64,000 nucleotides of DNA from contig NZ_AP019309.1 of the NCBI RefSeq assembly GCF_003925875.1, positions 434,001 through 498,000 of the forward strand, in the 5' to 3' direction. Positions 52,601 to 61,326 of this stretch are shown piece after piece. The position numbers and the translations under genes are program-made. Each line of letters starts with the position of its first letter. The first letter of the stretch is position 1. The stretch comes from Intestinibaculum porci (GTDB taxonomy: Bacteria; Bacillota_I; Bacilli_A; Erysipelotrichales; Coprobacillaceae). The notes under the pieces were generated by a model that had not been told where the DNA came from, ran no database searches, and saw only the letters and a list, made by a program, of their open reading frames with translations.

Positions 52601-53223
52601 ATCAATATGATAGTGAAAATTCAAAGCTAACACTCTTAAGTAATTCAGAAGCGGCCTTTAAGAATACAGAGCAGTCCTATGGCTTACAGCTTACAAAGAA
52701 GGATGCGGAAAATGGTCGTGTTCTTGCGGGCGCAGAGTTTAGGCTCTATCAATTTGCGGACAACTATGTAGATAAAAGTATCAATTCAATCGATATTAGT
52801 GAAGTCGCAACACTGACAACAGATGTGGATGGCAAATTGACATTCTCATCACTAAGAGGTGGTAGTCTTTACTACTTAAAAGAAACAAAAGCTCCTGATC
52901 AATATAAATCATCAGGACCTTGGGTGATAGAAGTCAATAAAGATGGAACAGCTCAGTTCTATGATGCAGACTGTACAGAGAATGAAAATACAACAAATTT
53001 GACAAGAAATGACTCTAAACTATTCGTTAATAAAGAGAGCGAAATAGTTTTAGATAAAACTGGTTATGTATTCAATAAAGAAATAACGAATACATCTATC
53101 AAGTACAAACTGCCTGATACTGGTGGCAGTGGTATAGAGCAATATTACCAAGCAGCTTTTGTTTTCATCGCATTAGGCTTGCTAGTAATATTAGTACGCT
53201 ATATCAAAAGGAGGGTTGTGTAA
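49684..53223 (+). CDS. Large LPDTG-anchored pilus-associated surface protein (beta-helix, FctA and SpaA-type domains)
   Basis: The 1,179-residue protein has a signal peptide (MKKQVGKIILCLLTITMVFVNF, cleavage after KA/AT region). A Thr-rich segment and a right-handed parallel beta-helix region (about 250-700; repeated GGG.Y, ISGGVITNG and MTGGIITGNEA rungs) follow. Next are an FctA/Spy0128-like pilin domain (about 820-960), a SpaA/Cna-B-type domain with AGAEFRLYQF and YLKETKAP, and LPDTG near 1143 with membrane helix and RRVV tail. Likely the tip adhesin. ATG chosen with AAAGGGGA upstream; GTG at 49651 is the alternative. Confidence 0.85.
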   Translation: MKKQVGKIILCLLTITMVFVNFTLSTKATDYDLSQYISQVALEYEKDGSYIAYDQSALADQTKLRFNITAALPKTSLDVNNSIRLTMPDHLALEDTVAPVSAIYSYAGESHDYSRDGPIGSYTVKDHQITVTINNPQDDPLNVYLQINTTLNQLTFTNNEVTLAFSAPSTTITIKKATETTEAQTNETQTTPKTVKRAPLKANPNTDAPNKISGNIDDLVKSGLSGSYQLVGKTTVDKNIGNIGSPINIDNDVTIDLNGNKLQLYDQTYFYIKSGKHLTIIDSQADNYKPTATDAEGVGKLSSLTTEKDSQDNRNIPSILDYYVTEPNVNGTTTTDTTKKYEVVFSHAGRIYSETSSTSGKDSTFMIEKGGTLDFKSGVAYNTGPHVVATHGSNGSGTGTLNLSGGYLIGNRNGNVIWNNAGNVLSISGGVITNGCAENGGGVYNNGTNNGATGGGTINMTGGIITGNEAYHDGNDSTANRFSGGGIYMKSGILNISGDAYITNNTKSSGNSTFNHYSVHGGGGVAADNNSQVNMSGGYVTGNKSNEAGGGLYIGYYSQDGLAKLTLTGGVIASNIAETGEGGGIRIGGSGRGVIRATSKDNPIYITNNTTNTGSKEGTNESGGDWGGGGIFIQQNGMLNIMNAIISTNTADGFGAGVSACPTGNTSINTDQGAAIYDNTANGKHYSRGSGAGSEKKNEDYVAHEFYKNNQRTNYQDYFLAHAANVGSYTITNGMLGGSEEYQGTFDNNKSYEQHYNAGGVEAKFIGLSAHPSNEDVEKALAIASTYISGNHSHNHGGGIMTNGMLTLGESNEIYPSFHVEAYKAFKLKSALDNTATNLPMDNKQFKFAIYKHTGDSTTLPQWDGNEFTAGSGTNEFVAEMGNEDADKDQLGRIYASIPNFLYDNAGDYTFYLVEKDSDDTSITYDHTIYKIQFTVYASGTKIVNNVETTTYSIKDIKVNRIVDGTRTENINHQYDSENSKLTLLSNSEAAFKNTEQSYGLQLTKKDAENGRVLAGAEFRLYQFADNYVDKSINSIDISEVATLTTDVDGKLTFSSLRGGSLYYLKETKAPDQYKSSGPWVIEVNKDGTAQFYDADCTENENTTNLTRNDSKLFVNKESEIVLDKTGYVFNKEITNTSIKYKLPDTGGSGIEQYYQAAFVFIALGLLVILVRYIKRRVV

Positions 53224-53281
53224 TAGACAAACATTCAACATACAACACTCATAAAACATATTAAAGAAAAAGGAGAAAATT

Positions 53282-54766
53282 ATGAATTTAACTAAGAAAT
53301 TATTCAGTTATATCGTTGCGATCGCAATGATCTTCACATTAACTGCCTTTGCCGGTGGTGCTGTTAATGCAGCGAACGCAAAGACATACGCACTTACGCT
53401 ACAAAACAATGGTAAAACAACGCATACTTTTGAAGTTTATCAGATCTTCACTGGTGATTTAAGTGAAGGTATATTATCAAACGTTCAATGGGGTAATGGT
53501 GTTTCAGAAGAAGGTAAGACTACTCTTGGTGATGCTGCTAAAAAAGCTGAAGATTTAGCAAAATCAGATAACGACTCTTTACCTGTTAAGACTTTTGCTG
53601 AAGATTTACAGAAATACCTTCAAAATAGTACTGAAAAAGAAGTTGCAGCAAATCAAACTGCATCAATTGAAGGTTTAGCTGCTGGTTACTATTTAGTAAA
53701 AGATAAAGCTAGCTCTCAGAACCAAACAAATGGTGCTTATACTTCATATATCTTAAAAGTTGTAAAAGACATTACAGCAACTACTAAATTAGATGTTCCT
53801 ACTGTTGAAAAGAAAGTTCAAGATACAAATGATTCAACTGGTAAAACTTCTGGTTGGCAGGATTCAGCTGACTATGATATCGGTGATGAAATTCCTTACC
53901 AGATCACAGGTTCTATGCCAGCTAACATTGGCGACTACAAATCTTACAAATATGTCTTCACTGATACAATGGGCAAAGGCTTATCTTTCAAAACTGGTTC
54001 AGCTAAAATCATGATTGGTACTACTGAGGTTACAGGAAAATTCACAGAAAACGTCACAACAAATGATGATGGCTCTACAGTAACATGGACATGTGACGAC
54101 TTAAAAACTGCTGGTGTTGAATTAACTTCAGTTACAAAGGTTGTTGTAACATACAAAGCAACATTAAATAAAAAGGCAGTTACCGGTTCTGCAGGTAACC
54201 CTAATACAGTTAACTTGACTTATTCTAACAACCCTAACAAGGGCGGCGAAGGTGAAACTGGTAAGACTCCAGATGACAAGAATATCGTCTTCACTTATAA
54301 AGCAGTTGTCAACAAGGTTGATCAGGACAAGAAATCATTAGCTGGTGCTGGCTTCACATTACAGAAGAAAGTTAATGGTGCATACACAGATGTTAAATCA
54401 TTCACTGCTGGTGAAGCTACAACATTCACGTTCACAGGCTTAGATGATGGTGAATATAAGTTAATCGAATCAACAACTCCAGCTGGATATAACACAATTA
54501 CTCCAATCGAATTCACAATCTCAGCTACACATGATGAAGAATCAGCTGACCCTAAGTTAACAGAGTTAACAGTATCCAAAGTATCTGGTGAAGCTACATT
54601 TACAGCTGATAAAGATGCTGGTTCATTAACTACTGATGTTGTCAACAAGAAGGGTTCTACATTACCTGAAACTGGTGGCATGGGTACAACATTATTATAT
54701 GTAGCAGGTGGTATCTTAGTAGCATGTGCTGCTGCATATGTAGTGTTAAATAAAAAACGTGCTTAA
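53282..54766 (+). CDS. Major (backbone) pilin, LPETG-anchored
   Basis: The 494 residues have a signal peptide MNLTKKLFSYIVAIAMIFTLTAFAGGAVNAA, an N-terminal domain, and the segment LDVPTVEKKVQD near 170 whose lysine is a good candidate for the inter-subunit isopeptide bond. A FimA-like middle domain follows (DYDIGDEIPYQITGSMP), then a SpaA-type C-terminal domain (LAGAGFTLQKK... YKLIESTTPAGY). LPETG is at 461-465. AAAGGAGAAAATT precedes the ATG. Codon use and size fit an abundant pilin, polymerised by the sortase at 56332. Confidence 0.88.
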   Translation: MNLTKKLFSYIVAIAMIFTLTAFAGGAVNAANAKTYALTLQNNGKTTHTFEVYQIFTGDLSEGILSNVQWGNGVSEEGKTTLGDAAKKAEDLAKSDNDSLPVKTFAEDLQKYLQNSTEKEVAANQTASIEGLAAGYYLVKDKASSQNQTNGAYTSYILKVVKDITATTKLDVPTVEKKVQDTNDSTGKTSGWQDSADYDIGDEIPYQITGSMPANIGDYKSYKYVFTDTMGKGLSFKTGSAKIMIGTTEVTGKFTENVTTNDDGSTVTWTCDDLKTAGVELTSVTKVVVTYKATLNKKAVTGSAGNPNTVNLTYSNNPNKGGEGETGKTPDDKNIVFTYKAVVNKVDQDKKSLAGAGFTLQKKVNGAYTDVKSFTAGEATTFTFTGLDDGEYKLIESTTPAGYNTITPIEFTISATHDEESADPKLTELTVSKVSGEATFTADKDAGSLTTDVVNKKGSTLPETGGMGTTLLYVAGGILVACAAAYVVLNKKRA

Positions 54767-54771
54767 GATGT

Positions 54772-55764
54772 ATGAAGAAATGGATTAGGATTGTTAGTTT
54801 TGTATTAACCCTGCTGCTTGTAATAAACATACAAGGCGTACATGCGAGTACTGATTCACTGAAGGTGAATCAGACGAGAAATGGTATGCATGTACATCTC
54901 TATAAAATAGCGGATCAAAGTGATGATGGATATACGTATACTGATGCATTTCGTGATGCGAAGGAAACGAGTATTGATGTAAATAACTTAAAGACTACAG
55001 AAGATGTCTTACAGGCAGCTCAGACCTTTAAAGGTCTGGCTGCTAGTAAGATTGGAACTGACCTGATTGCCACAGGGAATGTACTTTATTTCCCGTCTCT
55101 AACTAAAGGTGTATACCTTCTATTAATTGATAATTATACGAGTGGAGACACAACCTATAGTTATCTGCCCTTACTTATTGCATTCCCTGAGACAAATGAG
55201 GTAGCTCTAACGAAGTATTCTAGTACTAGTATTCATAAATATTTGCTTGTAAAGCATTGGAATGGTGGCAGTAATTATCCAAAAAGTATTCAAGTTGATC
55301 TGTATAACGGTAAGAAGTTAGAAAAAACCTTGACACTGAGTAAAGAAAATAACTATGCTTATTCTTGGACAACAACAGAGAATAAGGACTATAGTATTAA
55401 AGAACATCAGGTTCAAGGGTATTCATCAAGTGTTGATGTGAGTGAAAGTAATGATACACAAAGCTTTATATTAACCAATATAAAGAATCCTGTTACTGTA
55501 ACAAGTGATGCTGATAATGTGCCTACTGATAATGAGAATAATGCGGATCAGTCAGCTGATACGGCTACATCTCAAGGAGGCAAGGGTAATGTAAAGACAA
55601 GCAATAGTGGTCAGACTAAGACCAATGCTGAAAGTTCAAATGTGAAACCAACATCAACACAGTCTGTGAAAACAGGTGATGAAACAAATATTAATGTATT
55701 AATAATGATCTTTATAACAGCTGGTATAGCTTTGATAATTATTGGTAGATTTCTTAAGAACTAG
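54772..55764 (+). CDS. Minor pilin / pilus base protein with VKTGD-type sorting signal
   Basis: The 330-residue protein has a signal peptide MKKWIRIVSFVLTLLLVINIQGVHA and an N-terminal pilin-like domain. A Cna-B-like domain follows (HKYLLVKHWNGGSNYPKSIQVDLY ... DYSIKEHQVQGYS), then a Ser/Thr/Asn-rich stalk, the variant motif VKTGD near 298 and a membrane helix ending FLKN. The motif lacks the LP of LPxTG, as in some pilus base subunits. It begins five bases after the backbone gene with no clear Shine-Dalgarno, so translation is probably coupled. Confidence 0.78.
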   Translation: MKKWIRIVSFVLTLLLVINIQGVHASTDSLKVNQTRNGMHVHLYKIADQSDDGYTYTDAFRDAKETSIDVNNLKTTEDVLQAAQTFKGLAASKIGTDLIATGNVLYFPSLTKGVYLLLIDNYTSGDTTYSYLPLLIAFPETNEVALTKYSSTSIHKYLLVKHWNGGSNYPKSIQVDLYNGKKLEKTLTLSKENNYAYSWTTTENKDYSIKEHQVQGYSSSVDVSESNDTQSFILTNIKNPVTVTSDADNVPTDNENNADQSADTATSQGGKGNVKTSNSGQTKTNAESSNVKPTSTQSVKTGDETNINVLIMIFITAGIALIIIGRFLKN

Positions 55765-55800
55765 GTGTTTACACTTAGTTCTTTTTTGTGGAGGATAACG

Positions 55801-56322
55801 ATGAAAGGTAAGAAGATCAGTAAGGAAAAGAAGAAAACGATTGTATCGATTATTGTTGTGGTATTCGCCGTGGCAATGATATTGGTAGCAACGTTTGTAC
55901 CCTTCTACCATGTAGAAGGGGATGCCATGGCGAATACTATGAATAATGGTGATTTGGTTTGTGTGCATAAGACGAAAGATATCCAAAAAGGGGATGTGAT
56001 TGCTTTCTACTATAATAATAAGGTTTTGGTAAGAAGAGTGATTGGTGTTTCTAATGATAAGATATCGATTGATCAAAGTGGTAATGTCAGTGTCAATGGA
56101 ACGAAGATTAAGGAAGATTATACTTCTGATAAGGGAGATCTGAAAAATCGTGATATTGTGTATCCTTATACCGTGGATGCGGATAAATATTTTGTCTTAG
56201 GGGATCATCGTTCAAGAAGTGTAGATTCAAGGGTGAAAGCGTTAGGCTGTGTCACTTCTAAACAGATTATTGGAAAGGTCATTTTAACAATCTGGCCGCT
56301 TCCTCATTTTGGTGTGCATTAG
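55801..56322 (+). CDS. Signal-peptidase-I-like pilus protein lacking catalytic Ser and Lys (SipA-like)
   Basis: This 173-residue S26-fold protein has one N-terminal membrane helix. Box B, normally GxSMxPT, reads GDAMANT, so the nucleophile Ser is Ala42. Box D, normally (Y/V)xKR, reads LVRRVIG, so the Lys is Arg78. Box E GDHRSRSVDSR is intact. Streptococcal SipA shows the same kind of loss and acts as a chaperone for pilus polymerisation. ATG at 55801 follows TGGAGGATAACG. Its place between minor pilin and sortase fits. Confidence 0.87.
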   Translation: MKGKKISKEKKKTIVSIIVVVFAVAMILVATFVPFYHVEGDAMANTMNNGDLVCVHKTKDIQKGDVIAFYYNNKVLVRRVIGVSNDKISIDQSGNVSVNGTKIKEDYTSDKGDLKNRDIVYPYTVDADKYFVLGDHRSRSVDSRVKALGCVTSKQIIGKVILTIWPLPHFGVH

Positions 56323-56331
56323 GAGGTCTCT

Positions 56332-57153
56332 ATGGTTAGGAAAATAATGAATGTCGTGGTGGCTTTAGTCTTTTTAGTTGGAATTGGTTTATTAGCCTAT
56401 CCAACGTTTAGTGACTGGTGGAATGCGCAGCATAAATCACAGGTCATTGCATCTTACGAAAAGAAAGTTGAAAACTTAACAGATAAACAGTATAAGAAAT
56501 TATGGGATGGTGCTGTTAACTACAATAAGAAGTTAAAGACCACAAATATGAATTTATCAAAGTCTGATTTGAAAGTTTATAATAAAACTCTTGATGTTAC
56601 GGGTACTGGTATTATGGGATATGTGGAAATTCCTAAGGTGAATATCTCTTTACCAATCTATCATGGGGATAATGCAGCCATCTTACAGGTAGCGATCGGG
56701 CATATTCCAGGAACCTCTTTACCAGTTGGCGGAAATAGTACGCATTGTGTTATATCTGGACATCGTGGTTTACCAAGTGCTAAGTTATTTACCGATATTG
56801 ATCAGATGAAGATTGGTGATACCTTTATGTTACAGACGTTGGATAATACCTTAACATATAAAGTGGATCAGATTAAAGTTGTTTTACCGACCAATACTAA
56901 GTACTTACAAATAGAACAAGGGAAAGATTTATGTACATTAATGACTTGTACACCTTATGGGGTGAATACTCATCGATTATTAGTGAGAGGTCATCGTATT
57001 CCTACTTTATCTACAAGAGTCCATCGAGATCTTGTCAAAGCTGATCCGGTTATCTTTGATGCTATCTGGGCAGTCATTGCCTTAATAGTGGTTATTATTA
57101 ATGTCCGTCGTTATAAGAAATATAAGAAACCAAAGGTTTCTAAAAGTGAATAA
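56332..57153 (+). CDS. Class C (pilus) sortase
   Basis: The 273-residue membrane protein has an N-terminal helix, the class-C start LLAYPTFSDWWN, catalytic His144 in SGHRG, Cys206 in TLMTC, and Arg215 in THRLLVRG, then a C-terminal helix typical of class C. The usual DP(W/F/Y) lid motif is not visible before the barrel. It links pilin lysines to LPxTG threonines. AGGAGGTCTCT precedes the ATG. It is the last gene of the pilus operon. Confidence 0.92.
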   Translation: MVRKIMNVVVALVFLVGIGLLAYPTFSDWWNAQHKSQVIASYEKKVENLTDKQYKKLWDGAVNYNKKLKTTNMNLSKSDLKVYNKTLDVTGTGIMGYVEIPKVNISLPIYHGDNAAILQVAIGHIPGTSLPVGGNSTHCVISGHRGLPSAKLFTDIDQMKIGDTFMLQTLDNTLTYKVDQIKVVLPTNTKYLQIEQGKDLCTLMTCTPYGVNTHRLLVRGHRIPTLSTRVHRDLVKADPVIFDAIWAVIALIVVIINVRRYKKYKKPKVSKSE

Positions 57154-57161
57154 GTATTAAG

Positions 57162-57190
57162 CTGGTGGATGTATATTCACCAGTTTTTTG
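57162..57190 (+). terminator. Terminator of the pilus operon
   Basis: CTGGTG / CACCAG hairpin with a 10-base loop, followed by TTTTTTG. Confidence 0.8.
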
Positions 57191-57391
57191 TTTGGCATAA
57201 ATTGATGAATGATGTGATGTCACGATTAAAAGTGTCAAAGACGAAACGATAACTGAAATAGAATCATCTGGGATAAATACAGGAAACTAAAGTCTTAAAA
57301 ATAGTTTCCATATAACGTTTTTACTACAGTTAGACATCTGCCGTATAGAGTAAGAATAGATGAATTTAATGTAATATCATGTAATACAATA

Positions 57392-59857
57392 ATGAAAGGT
57401 ATTTATTATTGCATGAAAGATAAAGATGATCATGGTAATGAAGTTGATTATGATCGTAATGCCTATACATGGGAATTGAAATGTTACGACGCTAAGGGTA
57501 ATGAAATTAATGAAAATGACAATGATGCGAAAGTAAAGTCATTTACTTTAAAGGTTAATGCTAATGATTCAAATACATTTAGACCAACAAGTGCATCTAT
57601 CCAATATAAGATGATAGGTGATTTATCAAAAGTAATGCCTGGTCAGAAGTGGGATTTCAAGAATAGTGGTCTTATTACAAATTATAATGGACATGATATA
57701 GATCAAGGCCACACAACAAAAGGCGAATCTCAATATGAATATGAGAATGTAAAAAAACTAGCAAAGCTGGCTAGTGCTACAGGAAAAGAAACAACATATA
57801 CAAATGGTATTTTAGATGTAGAAAAAGATAAATTGACTAATGATACAATCCATTATCGTATTATGTTGAATGTAGATAAAGATAAATCGGGATCTATAAC
57901 AGTTACAGATACTTTGCCTAAAGGTATGAGCTACAAAGAAGGTTCAATGAATGTGATGTTTTATGGAAGTGAATGGTGGATGTATTCATCTAGCGGTTCT
58001 TATGACTTTACAAATGACAAATATAAACCAACTGTTGATGTAGCCACGAAAGATGATCAAACGATTTTAACGTTCCACATCAAAGATGGCTATGAAAACG
58101 GCGATAATCAAAAGATTGTGATTGATTATGAGGGCATTGTTACTGATGATCCAGCCTGGAAAAATATGACTATAGAAAAGAAGTCTTATACAAATAGTGT
58201 AAAATGGGATAATCACGAAGATTCTCAGACTACAAATGTGAAAAGACCAGTGGAGGTTGTGCATAAGAAGGGTGAACAGCTTAAAGATGCAAATGGTCAA
58301 TACACAAATACGATAGAATATTCAGTTAAAATTAACCCGGCTGGAAAAGTTCTTAATCCTAAAGGTGATTCGGTTACATTTTCTGATGCTTTAACGGTTG
58401 AAGATGGCGTGAAAGCTTATTTAGACTTACAAAATGTAAAGCTATATAAGTTTGACTCAAATGCAGAAAATCACCGTAGTTCAACAGAAATTGATTCAAG
58501 TTCGTATAGCTTAAAGTATGATGAAAAGACACATGAGATTTCTGGCGAGTTGCCAGATGCAACACCTTGTGTTCTTGTCTATCGCTATAATATTGACAAA
58601 GGCAATAAAGGTACGCCAACTATTTCTAATGAGGTAGAGCTAGCGGGAAGTTATACTGCTAAAGATAGTGGTAAAATGAAGTCGAATAGTGCTGAAATGA
58701 CTGATTCAACAACAAAAGTTACGATTCGGGAGGTGGATGCGGACAACTATGCAAAGGGATTTCCAGGCGCTGAATTTAGCGTTGAAGAATATTTAAACGG
58801 TTGGATTACACCGGAGGCTTATAGAAACAAGCAAGTTACTGACAGCAAAGGTGAAGCGGTACTAAATACTTACGAACCGGGAAAACTTTATCGTATTAAG
58901 GAAACAAAAGCACCTGCTGATTATACAGGGGATTCAAACTATTACTATTTCATGATTACAAGTAATCAGGATAACAGTACTGCACAAAGCGCTTTAGACG
59001 ATGATTATAAAAATCTTCCTGCTAATATGCAAGATCCAAATGATAAAGTGAATTATGTGGATAAAAGTAAAATTCATTATTTTGGTCAAAATGGTGAAGA
59101 GATTATTGTGTCAAATGAATATACTCAGCTAACAGTAAATAAAACGTGGCAAAATGCGGATGGCTCGAAAGCTGATAAACCTGGAGAAAATTTTGTGGAC
59201 GTTAAACTCTATCGCTATATAAAGAAGTCTGATGGCGTTAAGGTTACGCTAATAACTGATAATAGTTATAAAAATATATCAAAAGAGTTTGCTGTTGATA
59301 GCGGTTCAACCTTTACAGTTGAGTGGGGGCAATATGATACAAGTGGTATTAAAAGTGCTTTAGTAAATGGTAAAGAAGCGAGTGTTACAGATGATCATAA
59401 GTTTACTTCGCAACCTCTCACAAGTGATACAACAATTCGTGTTACAAGCAAAGATTGGTTTAATGATCCGACATATAGATATAAGAAACCTCAAACAGTA
59501 GTTTATGAATCTTCAAAGTATGAAGTCGTTAGCTTCACGTTACAGGCGGATAAAAACTGGTCTAAGTCATTTAATGATTTGCTGACCCGAAACGGTAATG
59601 ATGAATATGTCTATGTAGCTGAAGAAACTACAAAGTTAGATGGCTATGAAACAAAATACTATGGCAACACAGCTAAATCAGGAACAATTACTGTCGCAAA
59701 TAAAAAGAATCCAGATGCACCTAAAACACCAGAAACAGTTTTACCGTCTACTGGTGGTAAAGGGACAACGATGTTCTATGTGGCTGGGATATTACTGATT
59801 TTAGTAGCAAGCTTCTTGCTTATCATAAGATATAAACATTTGAATGAAAGGGGATAA
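57392..59857 (+). CDS. LPSTG-anchored adhesin lacking a signal peptide (probable 5' truncation)
   Basis: The 821-residue frame starts at a weak ATG without Shine-Dalgarno and has no export signal; the frame stays open upstream to a stop at 57302. The body has isopeptide adhesin domains. These include VDKDKSGSITVTDTLPKGMSY, a SpaA-type domain (PGAEFSVEEYL... YRIKETKAPADY near 460-510), a Cna-B domain (LTVNKTWQNADGSKADKPG near 590) and LPSTG at 784-788 with membrane anchor. A true surface protein must be exported, so the 5' end was probably lost. It is similar in style to the split gene at 60467/63064. Confidence 0.75.
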   Translation: MKGIYYCMKDKDDHGNEVDYDRNAYTWELKCYDAKGNEINENDNDAKVKSFTLKVNANDSNTFRPTSASIQYKMIGDLSKVMPGQKWDFKNSGLITNYNGHDIDQGHTTKGESQYEYENVKKLAKLASATGKETTYTNGILDVEKDKLTNDTIHYRIMLNVDKDKSGSITVTDTLPKGMSYKEGSMNVMFYGSEWWMYSSSGSYDFTNDKYKPTVDVATKDDQTILTFHIKDGYENGDNQKIVIDYEGIVTDDPAWKNMTIEKKSYTNSVKWDNHEDSQTTNVKRPVEVVHKKGEQLKDANGQYTNTIEYSVKINPAGKVLNPKGDSVTFSDALTVEDGVKAYLDLQNVKLYKFDSNAENHRSSTEIDSSSYSLKYDEKTHEISGELPDATPCVLVYRYNIDKGNKGTPTISNEVELAGSYTAKDSGKMKSNSAEMTDSTTKVTIREVDADNYAKGFPGAEFSVEEYLNGWITPEAYRNKQVTDSKGEAVLNTYEPGKLYRIKETKAPADYTGDSNYYYFMITSNQDNSTAQSALDDDYKNLPANMQDPNDKVNYVDKSKIHYFGQNGEEIIVSNEYTQLTVNKTWQNADGSKADKPGENFVDVKLYRYIKKSDGVKVTLITDNSYKNISKEFAVDSGSTFTVEWGQYDTSGIKSALVNGKEASVTDDHKFTSQPLTSDTTIRVTSKDWFNDPTYRYKKPQTVVYESSKYEVVSFTLQADKNWSKSFNDLLTRNGNDEYVYVAEETTKLDGYETKYYGNTAKSGTITVANKKNPDAPKTPETVLPSTGGKGTTMFYVAGILLILVASFLLIIRYKHLNERG

Positions 59858-60466
59858 TCATATGTTAGAAGATTATTATCAGGGTACTAGTCCCTGATTA
59901 AAGATAGATCTCAATAAAAAACACTTGATGATACTCTTACTTATTACTTGTATGACATGGTCTGGTATATCTTAAAGAAGTCTTAAAGAAAAATGAAAAC
60001 TTGCTTTCTTAAATGGGTTTCTATAATGAGTTAATATAAACTTGTACGGATATGATACATAAATATATTAAATACACTTAGTTAATTTCGCATATATGAA
60101 TATTTTGTGAATGAAGTGATGATTTACAAATCTAATTAACGGGTTATTTGTAAATATTTAGATATTTATATGTGTGACGTGCAAATGTTCTGCATAGAAC
60201 ATATAAAAATGGAGAATAATCCGTGATTTTGGTCACATGCAGTATAATTACCATTTATTTACGAATGAAAGTGTAACGCGTTTGTAGAAAATAGACACAT
60301 ATACGTTAAAAACTACAAAATATTATGATTTCACTAAAGTCACAAATAACATAAAAATTTGATATAAATCATAGAAATTTGATATTTATGACCTTGGTGT
60401 GACCTTACTTGATTAACATTTACGTTGTAATACGGGAAAAAATTAAATAAGTAAGGGATGATCGTT
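59858..60466 (+). promoter_or_regulatory. Intergenic region upstream of the split adhesin, with a TTAAA pair
   Basis: The 609 AT-rich bases hold no convincing gene. CTTAAA-N5-CTTAAA (59971-59987) repeats the 11-bp phasing seen at 13.0 kb, and TATAAT lies at about 60022. Two copies of ATTTGATAT (about 60356 and 60376), 20 bp apart, may be another binding site. Confidence 0.4.
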
Positions 60467-61075
60467 ATGAAAAACCTGGTAAACAAAGGTTTCAAGTATT
60501 TTGTGGCGATTATGATGGTTTTCTCACTCATGAGTATGAATGCATGGGCGAATGGACCAGAGAGTGGTACATCAAGTGAGACGGGTAGTACTACTACGGA
60601 AAATAAGGGAACTACAAAAGATACTGGTGATAGCCAGGAAGATACAGCTGATCAGCTGATCTCAAACGAAGAAAAGAAAACAACTACCTCAAAGGAATCA
60701 GATGACAAGGAAGGACAAACTGATCAAACAACTGATAAGAAAACTGATTATACTTATGAAGATAAGAAAATCAGTGTGAAAGCAGTGCTTGCTAATGCAA
60801 GCGCTATTAGTGATCAGGCTGAATTAAGAGTCAAAGAGATTCCTGAATCTACAACTGAATATAAAAAATATCAGGAAGCATTAAATAAGAAGTCTAATCT
60901 TTATAGTAATGTCTTACTCTATGATATCTCATTTATATTAGATGGTAAGGAAGTAGAACCAACTGATGGAAATGTCAAAGTGTCTATGTCTTTTAAAGAT
61001 CAGCAGTTATCTGATGATCTTAATGTAAAGGATAATAATGATCTTAAGGTTATTCATTTTAAGGATAATGATGTG
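60467..61075 (+). pseudogene. 5' part of an adhesin gene interrupted by IS110
   Basis: The first 203 codons include a signal peptide (MKNLVNKGFKYFVAIMMVFSLMSMNAWA), a Thr/Ser/Asp-rich low-complexity part and the start of a folded adhesin domain (YTYEDKKISVKAVLANASAISDQAELRVKEI; VEPTDGNVKVSMSF; LKVIHFKDNDV). Translation then runs seven codons into foreign DNA and stops at 61096. The rest of the gene resumes at 63064. AAGGGATGATCGTT precedes the ATG; ATG at 60458 is too near the Shine-Dalgarno. Confidence 0.85.
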
Positions 61076-61184
61076 AATAAACAGACATACTATTAAATGT
61101 CAATAGAAAATATGAGGGGAGTTGATTTTGTTAATTATATAAATTAATTGAATCTTTGTTTACTCTGATTCTAAAGCCAAGTGA

Positions 61185-61205
61185 GTTTGTCTTGGCTTAG
61201 AGGTG
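61185..61205 (+). repeat. 21-bp inverted repeat, copy near the transposase 3' end
   Basis: GTTTGTCTTGG then CTTAGAGGTG; an exact inverted copy is at 62795-62815. Part of it (61191-61198) also pairs with AAGCCAAG at 61174-61181 in a local hairpin. Confidence 0.85.
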
Positions 61206-61326
61206 AGTGCTACAAATATGTAGTATTAAAAATTACAAAAAGAAAACATCTTAGTGTGTATAAATGTGAAAGTTGTCACAATCCATTGAAACATATGTGT
61301 TTTATATCAAAAATCTACATACAGTA

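Noticed and set aside
59862-59897. 11-codon ORF after the LPSTG adhesin and the hairpin ATCAGGG/CCCTGAT
   Set aside because: Too short to support; the hairpin has no T-run, so I do not call it a terminator.
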